A DNA stretch of 64,000 bases from Cryobacterium soli. GTDB lineage: Bacteria; Actinomycetota; Actinomycetes; Actinomycetales; Microbacteriaceae. The stretch's first letter is position 1; the number at the start of each line of letters is the position of its first letter. Made by a program: the position numbers and the translations under genes. The notes under the pieces were generated by a model that was not told the DNA's origin, ran no database searches, and was given only the letters and a program-made list of their open reading frames with translations. Shown here piece by piece: positions 20,085-29,164 of the stretch. The stretch is from contig NZ_CP030033.1 of the NCBI RefSeq assembly GCF_003611035.1, forward strand, positions 2,418,001 to 2,482,000, given 5' to 3'.

Positions 20085-22597
20085 CCATCGATGCCGCCAT
20101 CCAGGAACTCACCGACCCGCTCGACCGCAGCCGGTTCCCGCTCGACGAGTGGGCTCTGGTGGAGACCGACTTCTCCGGCGACGACATGGGCCGCACCGAG
20201 ACCCTGTTCGCCGTCGGCAACGGCTACCTCGGCCTCCGCGGCAACGTCGACGAGGGCCGCGACGGCCACGTGCACGGCACCTTCATCAACGGGTTCCACG
20301 AGACCTGGCCCATCCGGCACGCCGAAGAGGCGTTCGGCTTCGCCCGGGTCGGCCAGACCATCGTCAACGCCCCGGATGCGAAGATCATCCGCATCTACGT
20401 CGACGACGAACCCCTCGTGCTCACCCTCGCCGAGCTGCTCAGCTACGAGCGCCGGCTGGACTTCGCCGACGGCATCCTGTCGCGGTCGCTGGTCTGGCGC
20501 ACCCCGTCGGGCAAGCAGGTGCTCATCCGCTCGCGCCGCCTGGTCTCGTTCACCGAACGTCACCTGGCCGTGCTCGAGTATGAGGTCACCATGCTCGACT
20601 CCGACGCGTCGGTCGTCATCTCCAGCCAGACGCTCAACCGGCAGGACGGCATCGGCGAGTACGACCGGCCCAAGTCCGGATCGGCCAACGACTGGGACCC
20701 CCGCCGCGCCGAGACCTTCACCGACCGAGTGCTGCAGCCGCGGTTCAAGCGCGCCAACAACGGCCGCTACATCCTCGGCTTCCGCTGCACCAACTCGGGC
20801 ATGACCGTCGCCACGGCGTCCGACCACTCGATCGACACCATCAACGACTTCGACGAGTCCTCGCAGCTCGGCGACGACCTCGCCAAGCACGTGTACAAGG
20901 TCAAGGCCAAGATGGGCAACCCCATCCGCATCACCAAGCTGCTCAGCTACCACACCTCCGCCGGGGTGCCCACGCACGAGCTCGCCGACCGGTGCGACCG
21001 TACCCTCGACCGCGCCAAGGAGACCGGCGTCGCCGCGATCATCCAGGAGCAGCGCGACTGGCTCGACGCGTTCTGGGCCCGCACGGATGTCGAACTGCCC
21101 GGCCAGCCGGCCCTGCAGCAGGCCACCCGGTGGAACTTCTTCCAGCTCGCCCAGGCGTCCATGCGCGCCGACGGCCAGGGCGTCTCGGCCAAGGGGGTGT
21201 CCGGCTCCGGCTACGGCGGCCACTATTTCTGGGACACCGAGATCTACGTGCTGCCGTTCCTCACCTACACGTCGCCGAACGCGGCCCGGAACGCCCTGCG
21301 GTTCCGGCACGGCCTGCTCGACCACGCCCGCGCCCGCGCCACCGAGCTCAACCAGCTCGGAGCCCTGTTCCCGTGGCGCACCATCAACGGCCTCGAGTCC
21401 AGCGCGTACTACGCGGCCGGCACGGCGCAGTACCACATCGACGCCGACATCTCCTATGCGCTCAGCCAGTACGTGGCGGCCACGGGTGACGAGGACTTCC
21501 TCGCCCGCGAGGCCATCGACATCCTGGTGGAGACCGCGCGGATGTGGGCCGACCTGGGCTTCTGGCGAGGCAACGGCAACGACGTCTTCCACATCCACGG
21601 CGTCACCGGACCCGACGAGTACACCACGGTCGTCAACGACAACCTGTACACGAACATCATGGCGCGCTCCAACCTGCGCGCCGCGGTGAAGAGCGTGCGC
21701 CGGCTGTACTCGGTCGACCGGGCGGCGTTCGACTCGATGTGCGCCCGGCTGAAGCTGGACGAGGCCGAGGTGATGGAATGGTCCTTCGCCGCGGAAGCCA
21801 TGCACATCCCCTTCGACCGCAACCTCGGCATCCACCCGCAGGACGCCCAGTTCCTCGAGAAGGAACGCTGGGACCTCGCCGCCACGCCGCCGGAGAACCG
21901 GCCGCTGCTGCTGCACTACCACCCGCTGGTGATCTACCGCTTCCAGGTGCTCAAGCAGGCCGACGTGGTGCTGGCGCTGCTCCTGCAGGGCGACCAGTTC
22001 ACCCCCGAGGAGAAACGGGCCGACTTCGACTACTACGACCCGCTGACCACGGGCGACTCCACGCTGTCGGATGTCGTGCAGTCGATCATCGCCGCCGAGG
22101 TGGGCTACCACGAGCTCGCGCTGAAGTACTTCACCTCCGGTCTGTTCGTCGACCTCGCCGACCTGCACCACAACGCGGCCGACGGCGTGCACGTGGCATC
22201 CGCCGGTGGCGTGTGGAGCGCGCTGGTGATGGGTTTCGGAGGGCTCCGCGACCACAGCGGCCGCATCACCCTCGACCCGCGCCTGCCCGAGGACTGGGAC
22301 GAGCTCATCTTCCGGGTCACGCTCAAGGGCACCCGCCTGCGCGTCGCGGTCTCGCAGACCAGCGTGCACCTCAGCATCGAGGAGGGCACGGAGGCCCGGC
22401 TCACCGTGCGCGGCCTGCAGGTCGTCGTCACAGCCGGCACGCCGGAGACGATCCCGCTGTCGCATCAGGGCGCACGCGACCCCGGTGCACCCACTGTGGC
22501 TCTCATCGAGGGCAACCGTCGCGCCGACGGCACCGTGATCACGTCGTCGATCCCCACGATCGCGCACATCACCGAGCAGATGCCCACGCTCGACTAG
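20081..22597 (+). CDS. GH65 disaccharide phosphorylase
   Basis: An 838-aa inverting phosphorylase of glycoside hydrolase family 65, acting on maltose, trehalose, kojibiose or a related alpha-glucoside with inorganic phosphate in the cytoplasm. It has an N-terminal beta-sandwich (about 1-290), a linker and an (alpha/alpha)6 barrel. The catalytic acid is the Glu of GVTGPDEYT near residue 513. The phosphate-binding region is VHVASAGGVWSALVMGFGG near 710, and the short C-terminal beta domain follows. The sequence alone does not separate trehalose from maltose or kojibiose specificity. Coupled to pgmB by a 4-base overlap. Confidence 0.9.
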   Translation: MTIDAAIQELTDPLDRSRFPLDEWALVETDFSGDDMGRTETLFAVGNGYLGLRGNVDEGRDGHVHGTFINGFHETWPIRHAEEAFGFARVGQTIVNAPDAKIIRIYVDDEPLVLTLAELLSYERRLDFADGILSRSLVWRTPSGKQVLIRSRRLVSFTERHLAVLEYEVTMLDSDASVVISSQTLNRQDGIGEYDRPKSGSANDWDPRRAETFTDRVLQPRFKRANNGRYILGFRCTNSGMTVATASDHSIDTINDFDESSQLGDDLAKHVYKVKAKMGNPIRITKLLSYHTSAGVPTHELADRCDRTLDRAKETGVAAIIQEQRDWLDAFWARTDVELPGQPALQQATRWNFFQLAQASMRADGQGVSAKGVSGSGYGGHYFWDTEIYVLPFLTYTSPNAARNALRFRHGLLDHARARATELNQLGALFPWRTINGLESSAYYAAGTAQYHIDADISYALSQYVAATGDEDFLAREAIDILVETARMWADLGFWRGNGNDVFHIHGVTGPDEYTTVVNDNLYTNIMARSNLRAAVKSVRRLYSVDRAAFDSMCARLKLDEAEVMEWSFAAEAMHIPFDRNLGIHPQDAQFLEKERWDLAATPPENRPLLLHYHPLVIYRFQVLKQADVVLALLLQGDQFTPEEKRADFDYYDPLTTGDSTLSDVVQSIIAAEVGYHELALKYFTSGLFVDLADLHHNAADGVHVASAGGVWSALVMGFGGLRDHSGRITLDPRLPEDWDELIFRVTLKGTRLRVAVSQTSVHLSIEEGTEARLTVRGLQVVVTAGTPETIPLSHQGARDPGAPTVALIEGNRRADGTVITSSIPTIAHITEQMPTLD

Positions 22598-22613
22598 CGT
22601 TCCTGCACGGCCA

Positions 22614-22666
22614 GGGCCGCGCCTCCCCCACTGCGTCAGCGGCGGGCGGAGGCGCGGCCCTTCGTC
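22614..22666 (+). terminator. Terminator after the GH65 gene
   Basis: A 13-base stem GGGCCGCGCCTCC (22614-22626) pairs exactly with GGAGGCGCGGCCC (22648-22660), followed by TTCGTCGTT. It lies 17 bases after the GH65 stop. The T run is weak, as is common for actinobacterial terminators. Confidence 0.8.
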
Positions 22667-22703
22667 GTTCCCCGCCGCCGCCGCGCCCAGTGGCGCCCCA
22701 CGT

Positions 22704-22770
22704 TAACTGTTCCCCGTGCGGACTTCTGCGTCCGGTGCACCGGGCGCAGAAGTCCGCTTCGGCAACAGTC
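22704..22770 (+). repeat. Dispersed palindromic repeat, copy 3
   Basis: The best-preserved copy: GCGGACTTCTGCGTCCGGTG is followed directly by its near-perfect inverse CACCGGGCGCAGAAGTCCGC (one mismatch in 20), bounded by ACTGTTCCCC on the left and GGCAACAGT on the right. It lies between the GH65 terminator and the DUF4287 gene. Confidence 0.85.
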
Positions 22771-22858
22771 GCGGCGGCGGTCCCGGCGCCGGCGGGCCCT
22801 GCTACGTTAATGCCACCCGTTCCACCGTGGCCATGGGCCACCCACGATGAGGAGCACC

Positions 22859-23413
22859 ATGACCTCCCAGGCGTACCTCGACACGATCAAGGCCAAGACC
22901 GGTCTCGGACCCGACGACTTCCGCGCCGCGGCGGCCGCCAAGGGCCTGCTGGGCCCCGACGTGAAGACCGCCCGGATCGTGGCGTGGCTCAAGGAGGACT
23001 ACGGCCTGGGCACCGGCCATGCGATGGCCCTGGTGTCGGCGCTGGGCCAGGTTCCCGGCCAGCGCTTGCCCGTGGAGGAGAAGATCACCGCCCAGTTCGG
23101 CGGCACCAAGGCCCACTGGCGCCCCACCTACGACGCCCTGCTCGCCCATGCCTGGCAGGTCGGCGAGGTGACCCTCGCCCCGACCAACACGTACATCAGC
23201 CTGCTCAAGGGAACGAAGAAGTTCGCCATCGTGCAGGTCACCGCGGGCCGGCTCGACCTGGGCCTGAAGCTGCCCGGCGTCGACGGGGCCGACGCGCTGG
23301 AGGCATCCGGCAGCTGGAACAGCATGGTCACCCACCGGATGCGCCTGACCGAACCGGCCGGGCTCACCGACGACGTCCTCGCCTGGCTGCGCCGCGCCTA
23401 CGACGTAGCCTGA
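22859..23413 (+). CDS. DUF4287/DUF5655 domain protein
   Basis: A 184-aa soluble protein. The N-terminal 70 residues (SQAYLDTIKAKTGLGPDDF ... AWLKEDYGLGTGHAMALV) match the helical DUF4287 domain, and residues from about 80 (EEKITAQFGG ... TNTYISLLKGTKKFAIVQV) match a DUF5655-like domain that resembles small DNA-binding or transporter-associated folds. No catalytic motif is obvious. The ATG at 22859 follows GAGGAG by four bases, and an ATG 12 bases upstream lies within that ribosome site. It is convergent with the DUF2269 gene, and the pair is bracketed by repeat copies 3 and 4. Function unknown. Confidence 0.8.
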   Translation: MTSQAYLDTIKAKTGLGPDDFRAAAAAKGLLGPDVKTARIVAWLKEDYGLGTGHAMALVSALGQVPGQRLPVEEKITAQFGGTKAHWRPTYDALLAHAWQVGEVTLAPTNTYISLLKGTKKFAIVQVTAGRLDLGLKLPGVDGADALEASGSWNSMVTHRMRLTEPAGLTDDVLAWLRRAYDVA

Positions 23414-23422
23414 GCCGCGCGC

Positions 23423-23857
23423 CTAGGGCTTCCAGACCATGAGCACGGTCACGGCGACCAGGAGCAGGGTCACGATGCCGGAGCCGGCGGCGATGCGCGG
23501 GTAGCCGGCCAGCCGGGCGGTGCCCGACGGGTTGGCCGTCACCTCCTCGGCCGAGGCGCGCAGCGCCGGAACCACCAGGAACAGGTTGATCGCCAGCGCG
23601 AGCGCGTAGAGCACGATCGAGAGCCAGATCCAGGTCGAGGCGAAGGACGCCCGCTCGCTCATGCCCAGGGCGCCGAACCCGAACAGCGCCACGACGAGCG
23701 ATAGCAGCGTGAAGATGTTCACCGACTTCGCCAGCAACGTGATCTGTCCGGCCTCCCGCGCGCGAAGGGCACGCAGTCCGGTCATCGGCAGGATGGCCAT
23801 CGGTCCGATGATGAAGACGGCGGCAACGATGTGCAGAATCTCAATCACAGTGTCCAT
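23423..23857 (-). CDS. Small integral membrane protein, DUF2269-like
   Basis: A 144-aa protein with four hydrophobic segments (about residues 5-25, 45-68, 75-97 and 122-141) and the N-terminal pattern ILHIVAAVFIIGPMAILP seen in DUF2269-type membrane proteins. It carries no obvious catalytic or ligand-binding motif beyond one His in helix 1. It converges on the DUF4287 gene with only nine bases between stops. Its biological role is not known. Confidence 0.75.
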   Translation of the reverse strand: MDTVIEILHIVAAVFIIGPMAILPMTGLRALRAREAGQITLLAKSVNIFTLLSLVVALFGFGALGMSERASFASTWIWLSIVLYALALAINLFLVVPALRASAEEVTANPSGTARLAGYPRIAAGSGIVTLLLVAVTVLMVWKP

Positions 23858-23907
23858 GTGCTCACCCTAGAACGGATGCGCCGCCACGGCGCCCTCTCGC
23901 CCCGGCC

Positions 23908-23975
23908 ACCTGTTCCCCGTGCGGACGACTGCGCCCGGCACACAAGGTGCAGAAGTCCGAAGTGGCAACAGTTGC
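23908..23975 (+). repeat. Dispersed palindromic repeat, copy 4
   Basis: CCTGTTCCCCGTGCGGACGA, then CTGCGCCCGG, a diverged centre, GTGCAGAAGTCCG and GGCAACAGTTG. It has the same orientation as copies 1 and 3. It lies between the DUF2269 gene and mtnN. Confidence 0.75.
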
Positions 23976-23998
23976 GCGGGGCCGGGCGGCGGGCGCGG

Positions 23999-24745
23999 TC
24001 AGTCCGCCAGCCGGCGCAGGATCTCCAGCACCACGACGGCCGAGCGGTCGGCCGCGTCGTCGACGTGGGTGAGGAAGTCGGAGCCGGCCACGGGCCCGCA
24101 CAGGTCGGAGATGCCCCGTACGGCCAGGAACGGCACCCCGTGCACGTGGGCGGTCTGGGCGATCGCGACGGATTCCATATCGGTGGCGAGCACGCCGGGG
24201 AACTCGGTGCGGATGCGGTCCACGATGTCGCCGCCGACGAAGGTGTCGCTGGAGACCATGGTCCCCCGGTGCACCACGATGGCCGAGCCGTCGGGCATCT
24301 GCACCGGGGATTCGGCCGCGGTGAGTGCGGTCTCCGTGCCGACGTAGCTGGCGGGCATGCCGGGCACCTGGCCGAGCAGGTAGCCGAAGGCCCGGGCATC
24401 CGCCCCGCTGTTGAGGTAGTCGCTGCCGATGACGACCTCGCCGACCCTCACGTGCACGGCGACCCCGCCGGCCGAGCCGGCGCTGATCACCAGCGGCGCG
24501 GCGTCGGGTGCCTCGGCGCGCGCGGAGAGGATCGCCGCGGTCGCCGCACCTGCCGCGTTGACCAGGCCGATGCCGCTCTGCACCAGGAGCACCTCGCGGC
24601 CGGCCAGCGTGAGGCTGTGCTGGCGGGCGTTGCCGACGGTCAGGGGTTCGGCCGCGGCCGAGGCGGCGGCGATGAACGGGGCCGCTTCCTCGTCCATCGC
24701 CACCAGGATGATCGCGTCAATGTTCATGCTGGGCTCGGCGCTCAT
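23999..24745 (-). CDS. mtnN: 5'-methylthioadenosine/S-adenosylhomocysteine nucleosidase
   Basis: A 248-aa nucleosidase (Pfs) that cleaves S-adenosylhomocysteine to S-ribosylhomocysteine and adenine, the reaction just before LuxS, and also cleaves methylthioadenosine. Recognisable blocks are [12 protein letters not shown] with the catalytic Glu near the start, [33 protein letters not shown] (substrate-binding Met-Glu) and VRGISDLCG with the catalytic Asp. The ATG at 24745 overlaps the luxS stop (ATGA), so the two are translationally coupled. Slightly longer than the usual 230 aa. Confidence 0.92.
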   Translation of the reverse strand: MSAEPSMNIDAIILVAMDEEAAPFIAAASAAAEPLTVGNARQHSLTLAGREVLLVQSGIGLVNAAGAATAAILSARAEAPDAAPLVISAGSAGGVAVHVRVGEVVIGSDYLNSGADARAFGYLLGQVPGMPASYVGTETALTAAESPVQMPDGSAIVVHRGTMVSSDTFVGGDIVDRIRTEFPGVLATDMESVAIAQTAHVHGVPFLAVRGISDLCGPVAGSDFLTHVDDAADRSAVVVLEILRRLAD

Positions 24746-25209
24746 GCGGTGACGATGGGCCAGTCCGCGCGGGCGGCGAGGAAGACCGTCACCGCATCCT
24801 GCGCCGCGGTGAGCGAGTGGTTCGCGCCCCAACCGCACTGCACCTTGTTCGCGGCGGGCACCTCGGTGGCGCCGAGGATGTCGGTCATGGTCGCCTCGAT
24901 GAGATCGAGAACCTCCGCGTACTCCGGCTGCCCCTGCAGGATCAGGTAGAAACCGGTCTGGCAGCCCATCGGCGAGAAGTCGATGACCCGCGCCGAGTGG
25001 TTGCGGGAGTGCTCGGCGAAGAGGTGCTCGATCGAGTGCACGGCCTTCATATCAAGGTGGGCGACGTTGGGCTGGGTGAAGCGTACGTCGTACTTCACGA
25101 TGGTGTCGCCCTGCGGCAGAACCTTGGTGTCTGCCAGGCGCACATAGGGCGCGGCGACGGTGCGGTGGTCGAGGTTGAACGACTCGACGTTCATTCGAGG
25201 CTGGTTCAC
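24742..25209 (-). CDS. luxS: S-ribosylhomocysteine lyase
   Basis: LuxS cleaves S-ribosylhomocysteine to homocysteine and DPD, the precursor of autoinducer-2. The 155-aa length is normal. The iron site is seen in [10 protein letters not shown] (HxxEH) and KVQCGWG, and the catalytic Cys in [13 protein letters not shown]. The GTG at 25209 follows AGGGAG by five bases; the long frame upstream is not conserved. It is followed immediately by mtnN, so both steps of homocysteine recycling are encoded together. Whether AI-2 is used as a signal cannot be inferred; no AI-2 receptor is nearby. Confidence 0.95.
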   Translation of the reverse strand: MNQPRMNVESFNLDHRTVAAPYVRLADTKVLPQGDTIVKYDVRFTQPNVAHLDMKAVHSIEHLFAEHSRNHSARVIDFSPMGCQTGFYLILQGQPEYAEVLDLIEATMTDILGATEVPAANKVQCGWGANHSLTAAQDAVTVFLAARADWPIVTA

Positions 25210-25341
25210 TGGTGCTCCCTGAAAACTGTGGTGCCGGCCCGTTCGGGATGACCCATCGACAGTAACAGGCGAGCCGTGAACCGGCCGTGAGAGTGTCGCC
25301 ACGCGACGGATGCCGTCAGCCCGGTGCGGGATACTGGCCGG

Positions 25342-26715
25342 ATGCAGACACGGGGGTTCGTTCGAGGGTGGGCCGGCGCGGGGGTCCTGCTGCTGGCACT
25401 GGGTGTGGCGGGGTGCACCGGGTTTCCGCGCCCGCCCGCGGAGGTCACGGCGGTGGTCGACGACGCGGCAGCCATGATCCGGAGCACACCGGGAGTGGCT
25501 TCGGTCACGACGGATATCAGGGTGCGTGACCATAAAGACGGCGGGCCGTTGTCCGAGGTGGCTGCGTGGTCTGCCCTCCTCACCGTGCAAGCCGATGCGT
25601 CGGGCCTGGACCCGCGTTCCCTGGCCGCATCGGTGGCCGCCGACGGTCAGGACGGCTATGTCTCACTGACCACCGTCCTGCGGATTCCCGGCGAGCCGGG
25701 TACCGCGGACGTGCAACTGCAGTTCTCGCCCCCTCCGAACGGCGTCCTCACGAGCGTCGAACCACGGGAGATGGCCGACGCCGCCCTGGCGCTGAGCGAT
25801 CTGCCCGGCATCGGCTCGGTATCGGTGCTGCAGCACGGGGAGCCGGTGATCGTCTCGGTGGACTCGCCGGCGCGCTGGGCCGACCTGACCGAGACGATGC
25901 GGGCGATCCCCGGCTTCGGCAGCGGCGCCCTGACCGCCGTGACCCTGGTCACCGAGCACGACGCCGGCGAATCCTCGTCGCTGACGTTCGACCCCCGGTC
26001 CCCGGCCGCCAAGCTGGTTCCCGTGCTCAGCGACCTTGCCGCGGCCGAGGGAGTGACCTCGGTGTCGTTCGACGGCGTCGACACGAGGAAGGAATTCTCT
26101 GCCTGGCGGCCGTCCCTCCGGGTCCTTGTCGACACCCGGAGTGCCCGTGGCCTCGTCGCGGCACGGCTCACGGGGCTGGACGAGTCTGACTCGCAGTCGA
26201 GCGGCCTGCCGCGAGCTTCTTTCACGGCCTCGACCGGCGGCGCCGATGCCTCCCAGGACCTGCGCGGCTATCTCGGGCTTCCCCTCGGCTCGGCCGAGCC
26301 CGACGACAGGCTGACCGGGCTCCCGGGTGCCATTCCCCCGGCAGCCGCCGACCCGGCAGCAGCCGCGGCCCGGCTCGAGCTGGACACGGCCCTGGTGACG
26401 ACCCTGCTGGACGCCGCCGGTGATGCCGCGGGCATCCGCGGCCCGGCATCCGTGACGACCGAAACCTGCATGGACGGCAGCAACGAACAGGTGCACGGCA
26501 CCGTCGTCATCCCCATCTTCGAGATCGCAGACAGTGCCGACGAGGCGTTCGACGCCATCACCACGGCGTGGGAGATCGGCGGCTACATCCGGTCCGACCG
26601 GGCCATGGGCCGGGATTTCTGGTCGGTGCCGGATGGCAGCCTGGACACTCTGTCGATCCGCGGAACCGCCGACGGCATCTCGATCATGGTCACGGCGCCG
26701 TGTGTGCTCCTATAG
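25342..26715 (+). CDS. Putative lipoprotein of unknown function
   Basis: A 457-aa exported protein with a lipoprotein signal: [10 protein letters not shown], a hydrophobic run and lipobox LGVAGC with Cys near residue 25. The rest is a series of alternating alpha/beta units (for example [29 protein letters not shown] and [16 protein letters not shown]), suggesting three or four repeats of a small domain, and two Cys in the C-terminal 70 residues. I do not recognise the family. A possible -10 (GATACT) lies six bases before the ATG, compatible with a leaderless mRNA. It is divergent from luxS. Confidence 0.7.
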   Translation: MQTRGFVRGWAGAGVLLLALGVAGCTGFPRPPAEVTAVVDDAAAMIRSTPGVASVTTDIRVRDHKDGGPLSEVAAWSALLTVQADASGLDPRSLAASVAADGQDGYVSLTTVLRIPGEPGTADVQLQFSPPPNGVLTSVEPREMADAALALSDLPGIGSVSVLQHGEPVIVSVDSPARWADLTETMRAIPGFGSGALTAVTLVTEHDAGESSSLTFDPRSPAAKLVPVLSDLAAAEGVTSVSFDGVDTRKEFSAWRPSLRVLVDTRSARGLVAARLTGLDESDSQSSGLPRASFTASTGGADASQDLRGYLGLPLGSAEPDDRLTGLPGAIPPAAADPAAAAARLELDTALVTTLLDAAGDAAGIRGPASVTTETCMDGSNEQVHGTVVIPIFEIADSADEAFDAITTAWEIGGYIRSDRAMGRDFWSVPDGSLDTLSIRGTADGISIMVTAPCVLL

Positions 26716-26723
26716 TTGACGGC

Positions 26724-26879
26724 ATGGATTCCGACCAGACGAACAACCAGAAGCCGGATGGCTCCACCGACGTGACCGAAGCCGAGAAGACCCAGGCAGA
26801 GTCGCTCCCGGACGGTTCGCAGAGCGACGGCACCGCCGAGACCGACGAGGACACCGCCTCGGGCGGCCCGGCCGACTAA
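26724..26879 (+). CDS. Small acidic disordered protein (51 aa)
   Basis: A short frame encoding 51 residues dominated by Asp, Glu, Ser, Thr and Gly with no hydrophobic core and no Cys, presumably disordered. It begins nine bases after the upstream lipoprotein stop. There is no ribosome site, but TATAGT lies seven bases before the ATG, which would suit a leaderless transcript. No homologous family is recognised. It could also be non-coding. Confidence 0.45.
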   Translation: MDSDQTNNQKPDGSTDVTEAEKTQAESLPDGSQSDGTAETDEDTASGGPAD

Positions 26880-26958
26880 GCCTCGGTCCGGCCCGACCGC
26901 CCGCAGGTCACGGCAACCTCACAGCCTCACCTCGCACGTCTGCGCTGAACGGATGCGG

Positions 26959-27897
26959 TCAGGGCACCAGCTTGCCGGCGGCCCGGAAGAGGTCGTACCA
27001 CTCCGCCCGGCTCAGTCGCAGGTCGGAGCCCTGGGCGGCTCCCGCGACCCGCTCGGGGCTGGTGGTGCCGAGCACAACCTGCATCTGCGCGGGGTGCCGG
27101 GTGATCCACGCCGTGGCGATGGCGATCGGCGGCACGCCGTAGGCGGCGGCGAGCCGGTCGATGACCGCGTTGAGTTCCGGGTACTTCTCGTTGCCGAGGA
27201 AGACCCCGTTGAAGAAACCCGCCTGGAACGGCGACCACGCCTGCACGGTGATGTCGTTCAGCCGGCAGTAGTCCAGGATCCCGCCGCCGTCGAGGGTCAC
27301 CGACTGCTCCTCGTCGGCCATGTTCGCCGACACCCCCTGCGCGATGATCGGCGAGTGGGTGATCGACAGCTGCAGCTGGTTGGCCACAATCGGCTGGCGC
27401 ACGTACTTCCGCAGCAGGTCGATCTGGCGCGGGGTGTGGTTGGACACGCCGAACGCGCGCACCTTGCCGGCGGCCTCCAACTCGTCGAAGGCACGGGCGA
27501 CCTCCTCGGGCTCCACCAGCGCGTCGGGCCGGTGCAGCAACAGGATGTCGATCCGGTCGGTGTCCAGCGCCGCCAGCGAGCCGTCCACCGACTCGATGAT
27601 GTGCTCGTAGGAGAAGTCGAAGTACGGCCCGTTCTCCCCCACGATCCCGGTCTTGGTCTGGATGGTCAGCGCGTCGCGCTGGGACGGCGTCAGCTGCATC
27701 GCTTCGGCGAACCGGCGCTCACAGCCGTGCAGCTCGTTCCCGTACACGTCGGCGTGGTCGAGGAAATCGATACCGGAGTCCCGAGCGGTGCGTACGAGTT
27801 CCCGTACCTCGTCGTCGGTCTTGTCGGCGATGCGCATCAGGCCGAGCAGCACGTTGGGCGCGACGATGTCGGTTCCGGGCATGGTGAATGTCTTCAC
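26959..27897 (-). CDS. Aldo/keto reductase
   Basis: A 312-aa NADPH-dependent oxidoreductase of the AKR superfamily (YdhF-like). The catalytic Asp and Tyr are in FLDHADVYGN, the Lys in IQTKTGIV and the His in ILLLHRPD; the substrate loop includes GVSNHTPRQIDLL, and the cofactor site lies in LGTTSPERV near the C-terminus. The GTG at 27897 has AAAGGA seven bases upstream, and the extended frame upstream is not conserved. It appears to be a single-gene transcript. The substrate is unknown. Confidence 0.9.
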   Translation of the reverse strand: MKTFTMPGTDIVAPNVLLGLMRIADKTDDEVRELVRTARDSGIDFLDHADVYGNELHGCERRFAEAMQLTPSQRDALTIQTKTGIVGENGPYFDFSYEHIIESVDGSLAALDTDRIDILLLHRPDALVEPEEVARAFDELEAAGKVRAFGVSNHTPRQIDLLRKYVRQPIVANQLQLSITHSPIIAQGVSANMADEEQSVTLDGGGILDYCRLNDITVQAWSPFQAGFFNGVFLGNEKYPELNAVIDRLAAAYGVPPIAIATAWITRHPAQMQVVLGTTSPERVAGAAQGSDLRLSRAEWYDLFRAAGKLVP

Positions 27898-28040
27898 AAG
27901 TGGTCCTTTCGAGACGGTCTTTCCACCGTAAGGAGCCGCAAGACACATGTAAAACAACTAACGCCGATGCCACTGAGAGCCGTGAGCGCTGAATCGCTGC
28001 CCCGGTCGATCGGCGGGTTTTCGAAGCCTGAGAATGACGA

Positions 28041-28067
28041 AAGGCCCCCGGTTTCCCGGGGGCCCTT
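28041..28067 (-). terminator. Hairpin downstream of tRNA-Leu
   Basis: GGCCCCCGG / CCGGGGGCC with a short loop lies about 45 bases beyond the 3' end of tRNA-Leu. On the minus strand it is followed by TTTCGTC. This is a likely terminator for the tRNA transcript. Confidence 0.65.
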
Positions 28068-28110
28068 CCGTTCGCGCGGATTTTCATCCTTCGTGCACTT
28101 CTTACGAGTG

Positions 28111-28194
28111 TGCGCGAGGGGGGACTTGAACCCCCACGTCCTTTCGAACACTGGCACCTGAAGCCAGCGCGTCTGCCAATTCCGCCACTCGCGC
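28111..28194 (-). tRNA. tRNA-Leu (anticodon CAG)
   Basis: An 84-base class II tRNA with acceptor stem GCGCGAG / CTCGCGC and discriminator A, D arm GGCGGAATTGGCAGACGC, anticodon loop CTTCAGG giving CAG, a long variable arm and T arm with GGTTCAAGTCC. CCA is not encoded. It reads CUG codons, the dominant Leu codon here. Confidence 0.97.
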
Positions 28195-28420
28195 GAACTT
28201 TGAAATCCTAGCATTCCCGGGGGCTCAAACGCCATTCGGCGCATTTGTCCGCCCGCAGGACGGTCCGCAGGCCGCAAACGGGTGTCACACACCCCCTATT
28301 AGTGGTTCAGCGCGTCTACCCCCGTAGGATGACTTCCCGTGCCCTGACCCGCCCGTTGGGCGAGTTAACACGTGAGGCAAGTAACATGCTGATAGCCAAA
28401 CGGACCGGATCGGGAGACCT

Positions 28421-29164
28421 GTGGGCATACTGGATAGCTTTGAGAAAGGTCTTGAGCGCGCCGTAAACGGCGCCTTCGCCAAGACCTTCAAGTCGGGCGT
28501 GCAGCCGGTGGAGATCACCTCAGCGCTGCGTCGTGAGCTCGACACCAAAGCCGCCGTCGTGGCCCGCGACCGTATCCTGGCGCCGAACCGCTTCACTGTG
28601 CGACTGGCCCAGGCCGACTTCCGCCGCATCACCGATCTGGGCCCGGCGCTCGTCGACGAACTCATCCAGTTGGTGCAGCAGCACGCCGCCTCGCAGGGGT
28701 ATCAGTTCACCGGTGCCGTGACGATCGACTTCGAGAACGACCCGGGCCTGAGCGAGGGAATGGTGCAGGTGGATTCCACCAGCGTCAAGGGCACTGTCGC
28801 CTGGACCCCGGTTCTCGACATCAACGGCCACCGGCACGCTCTGGTCAAGTCCCGCACCGTGATCGGCCGCGGGTCTGATGCCGACATCACCATCGACGAC
28901 ACCGGCACCTCCCGCAGGCACGTCGAGATCATCTGGGACGGCGCCCGCGCCCAGGTGCGCGACCTCGGCTCCACCAATGGTTCCCAGCTGAACGGCGCCC
29001 CCGTCAAGCAGGCCATCCTCGAACCCGACTCGGTGATCACAATCGGTCGCACCCGCATCGTCTTCAGGGTCGTCGCCCAGGCCGGCTCCGATCCGGCGCC
29101 TCGCCGCACCGACGACGCCACCCAGCGGCACGACATAGGCGGATTCTGGGGGCCGAACACATGA
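28421..29164 (+). CDS. fhaA: FHA-domain protein FhaA (DUF3662-FHA)
   Basis: A 247-aa signalling adaptor. The N-terminal DUF3662 domain (LDSFEKGLERAVNGAFAKTF ... PNRFTVRLAQADF) spans about residues 3-120, and a C-terminal FHA domain (TVIGRGSDADITIDD, RRHVEI and DLGSTNGSQLNG) binds phosphothreonine. In mycobacteria FhaA binds phosphorylated MviN (MurJ) and links PknB to peptidoglycan synthesis. The GTG at 28421 precedes the conserved start motif. It is first of seven co-directional genes, and the 226 bases upstream hold no gene; TAGGAT near 28324 could be a -10. Confidence 0.93.
   Translation: MGILDSFEKGLERAVNGAFAKTFKSGVQPVEITSALRRELDTKAAVVARDRILAPNRFTVRLAQADFRRITDLGPALVDELIQLVQQHAASQGYQFTGAVTIDFENDPGLSEGMVQVDSTSVKGTVAWTPVLDINGHRHALVKSRTVIGRGSDADITIDDTGTSRRHVEIIWDGARAQVRDLGSTNGSQLNGAPVKQAILEPDSVITIGRTRIVFRVVAQAGSDPAPRRTDDATQRHDIGGFWGPNT

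Noticed and set aside
19841..22567. A 908-codon open frame on the minus strand through pgmB and the GH65 gene
   Set aside because: It is exactly antisense to two well-supported enzymes; long antisense frames are expected at this G+C content, and the translation has no recognisable domain.
16723..23975. Integron attC sites as an explanation of the palindromic repeat
   Set aside because: The repeat ends (ACTGTT, GGCAACAGT) do not provide the RYYYAAC/GTTRRRY pairs in the right order, no integrase is present, and the bracketed genes are not in uniform orientation.
25210..25341. An S-adenosylhomocysteine or SAM riboswitch before luxS
   Set aside because: The spacer lacks the conserved cores of these riboswitches and is too short once the ribosome site is set aside.
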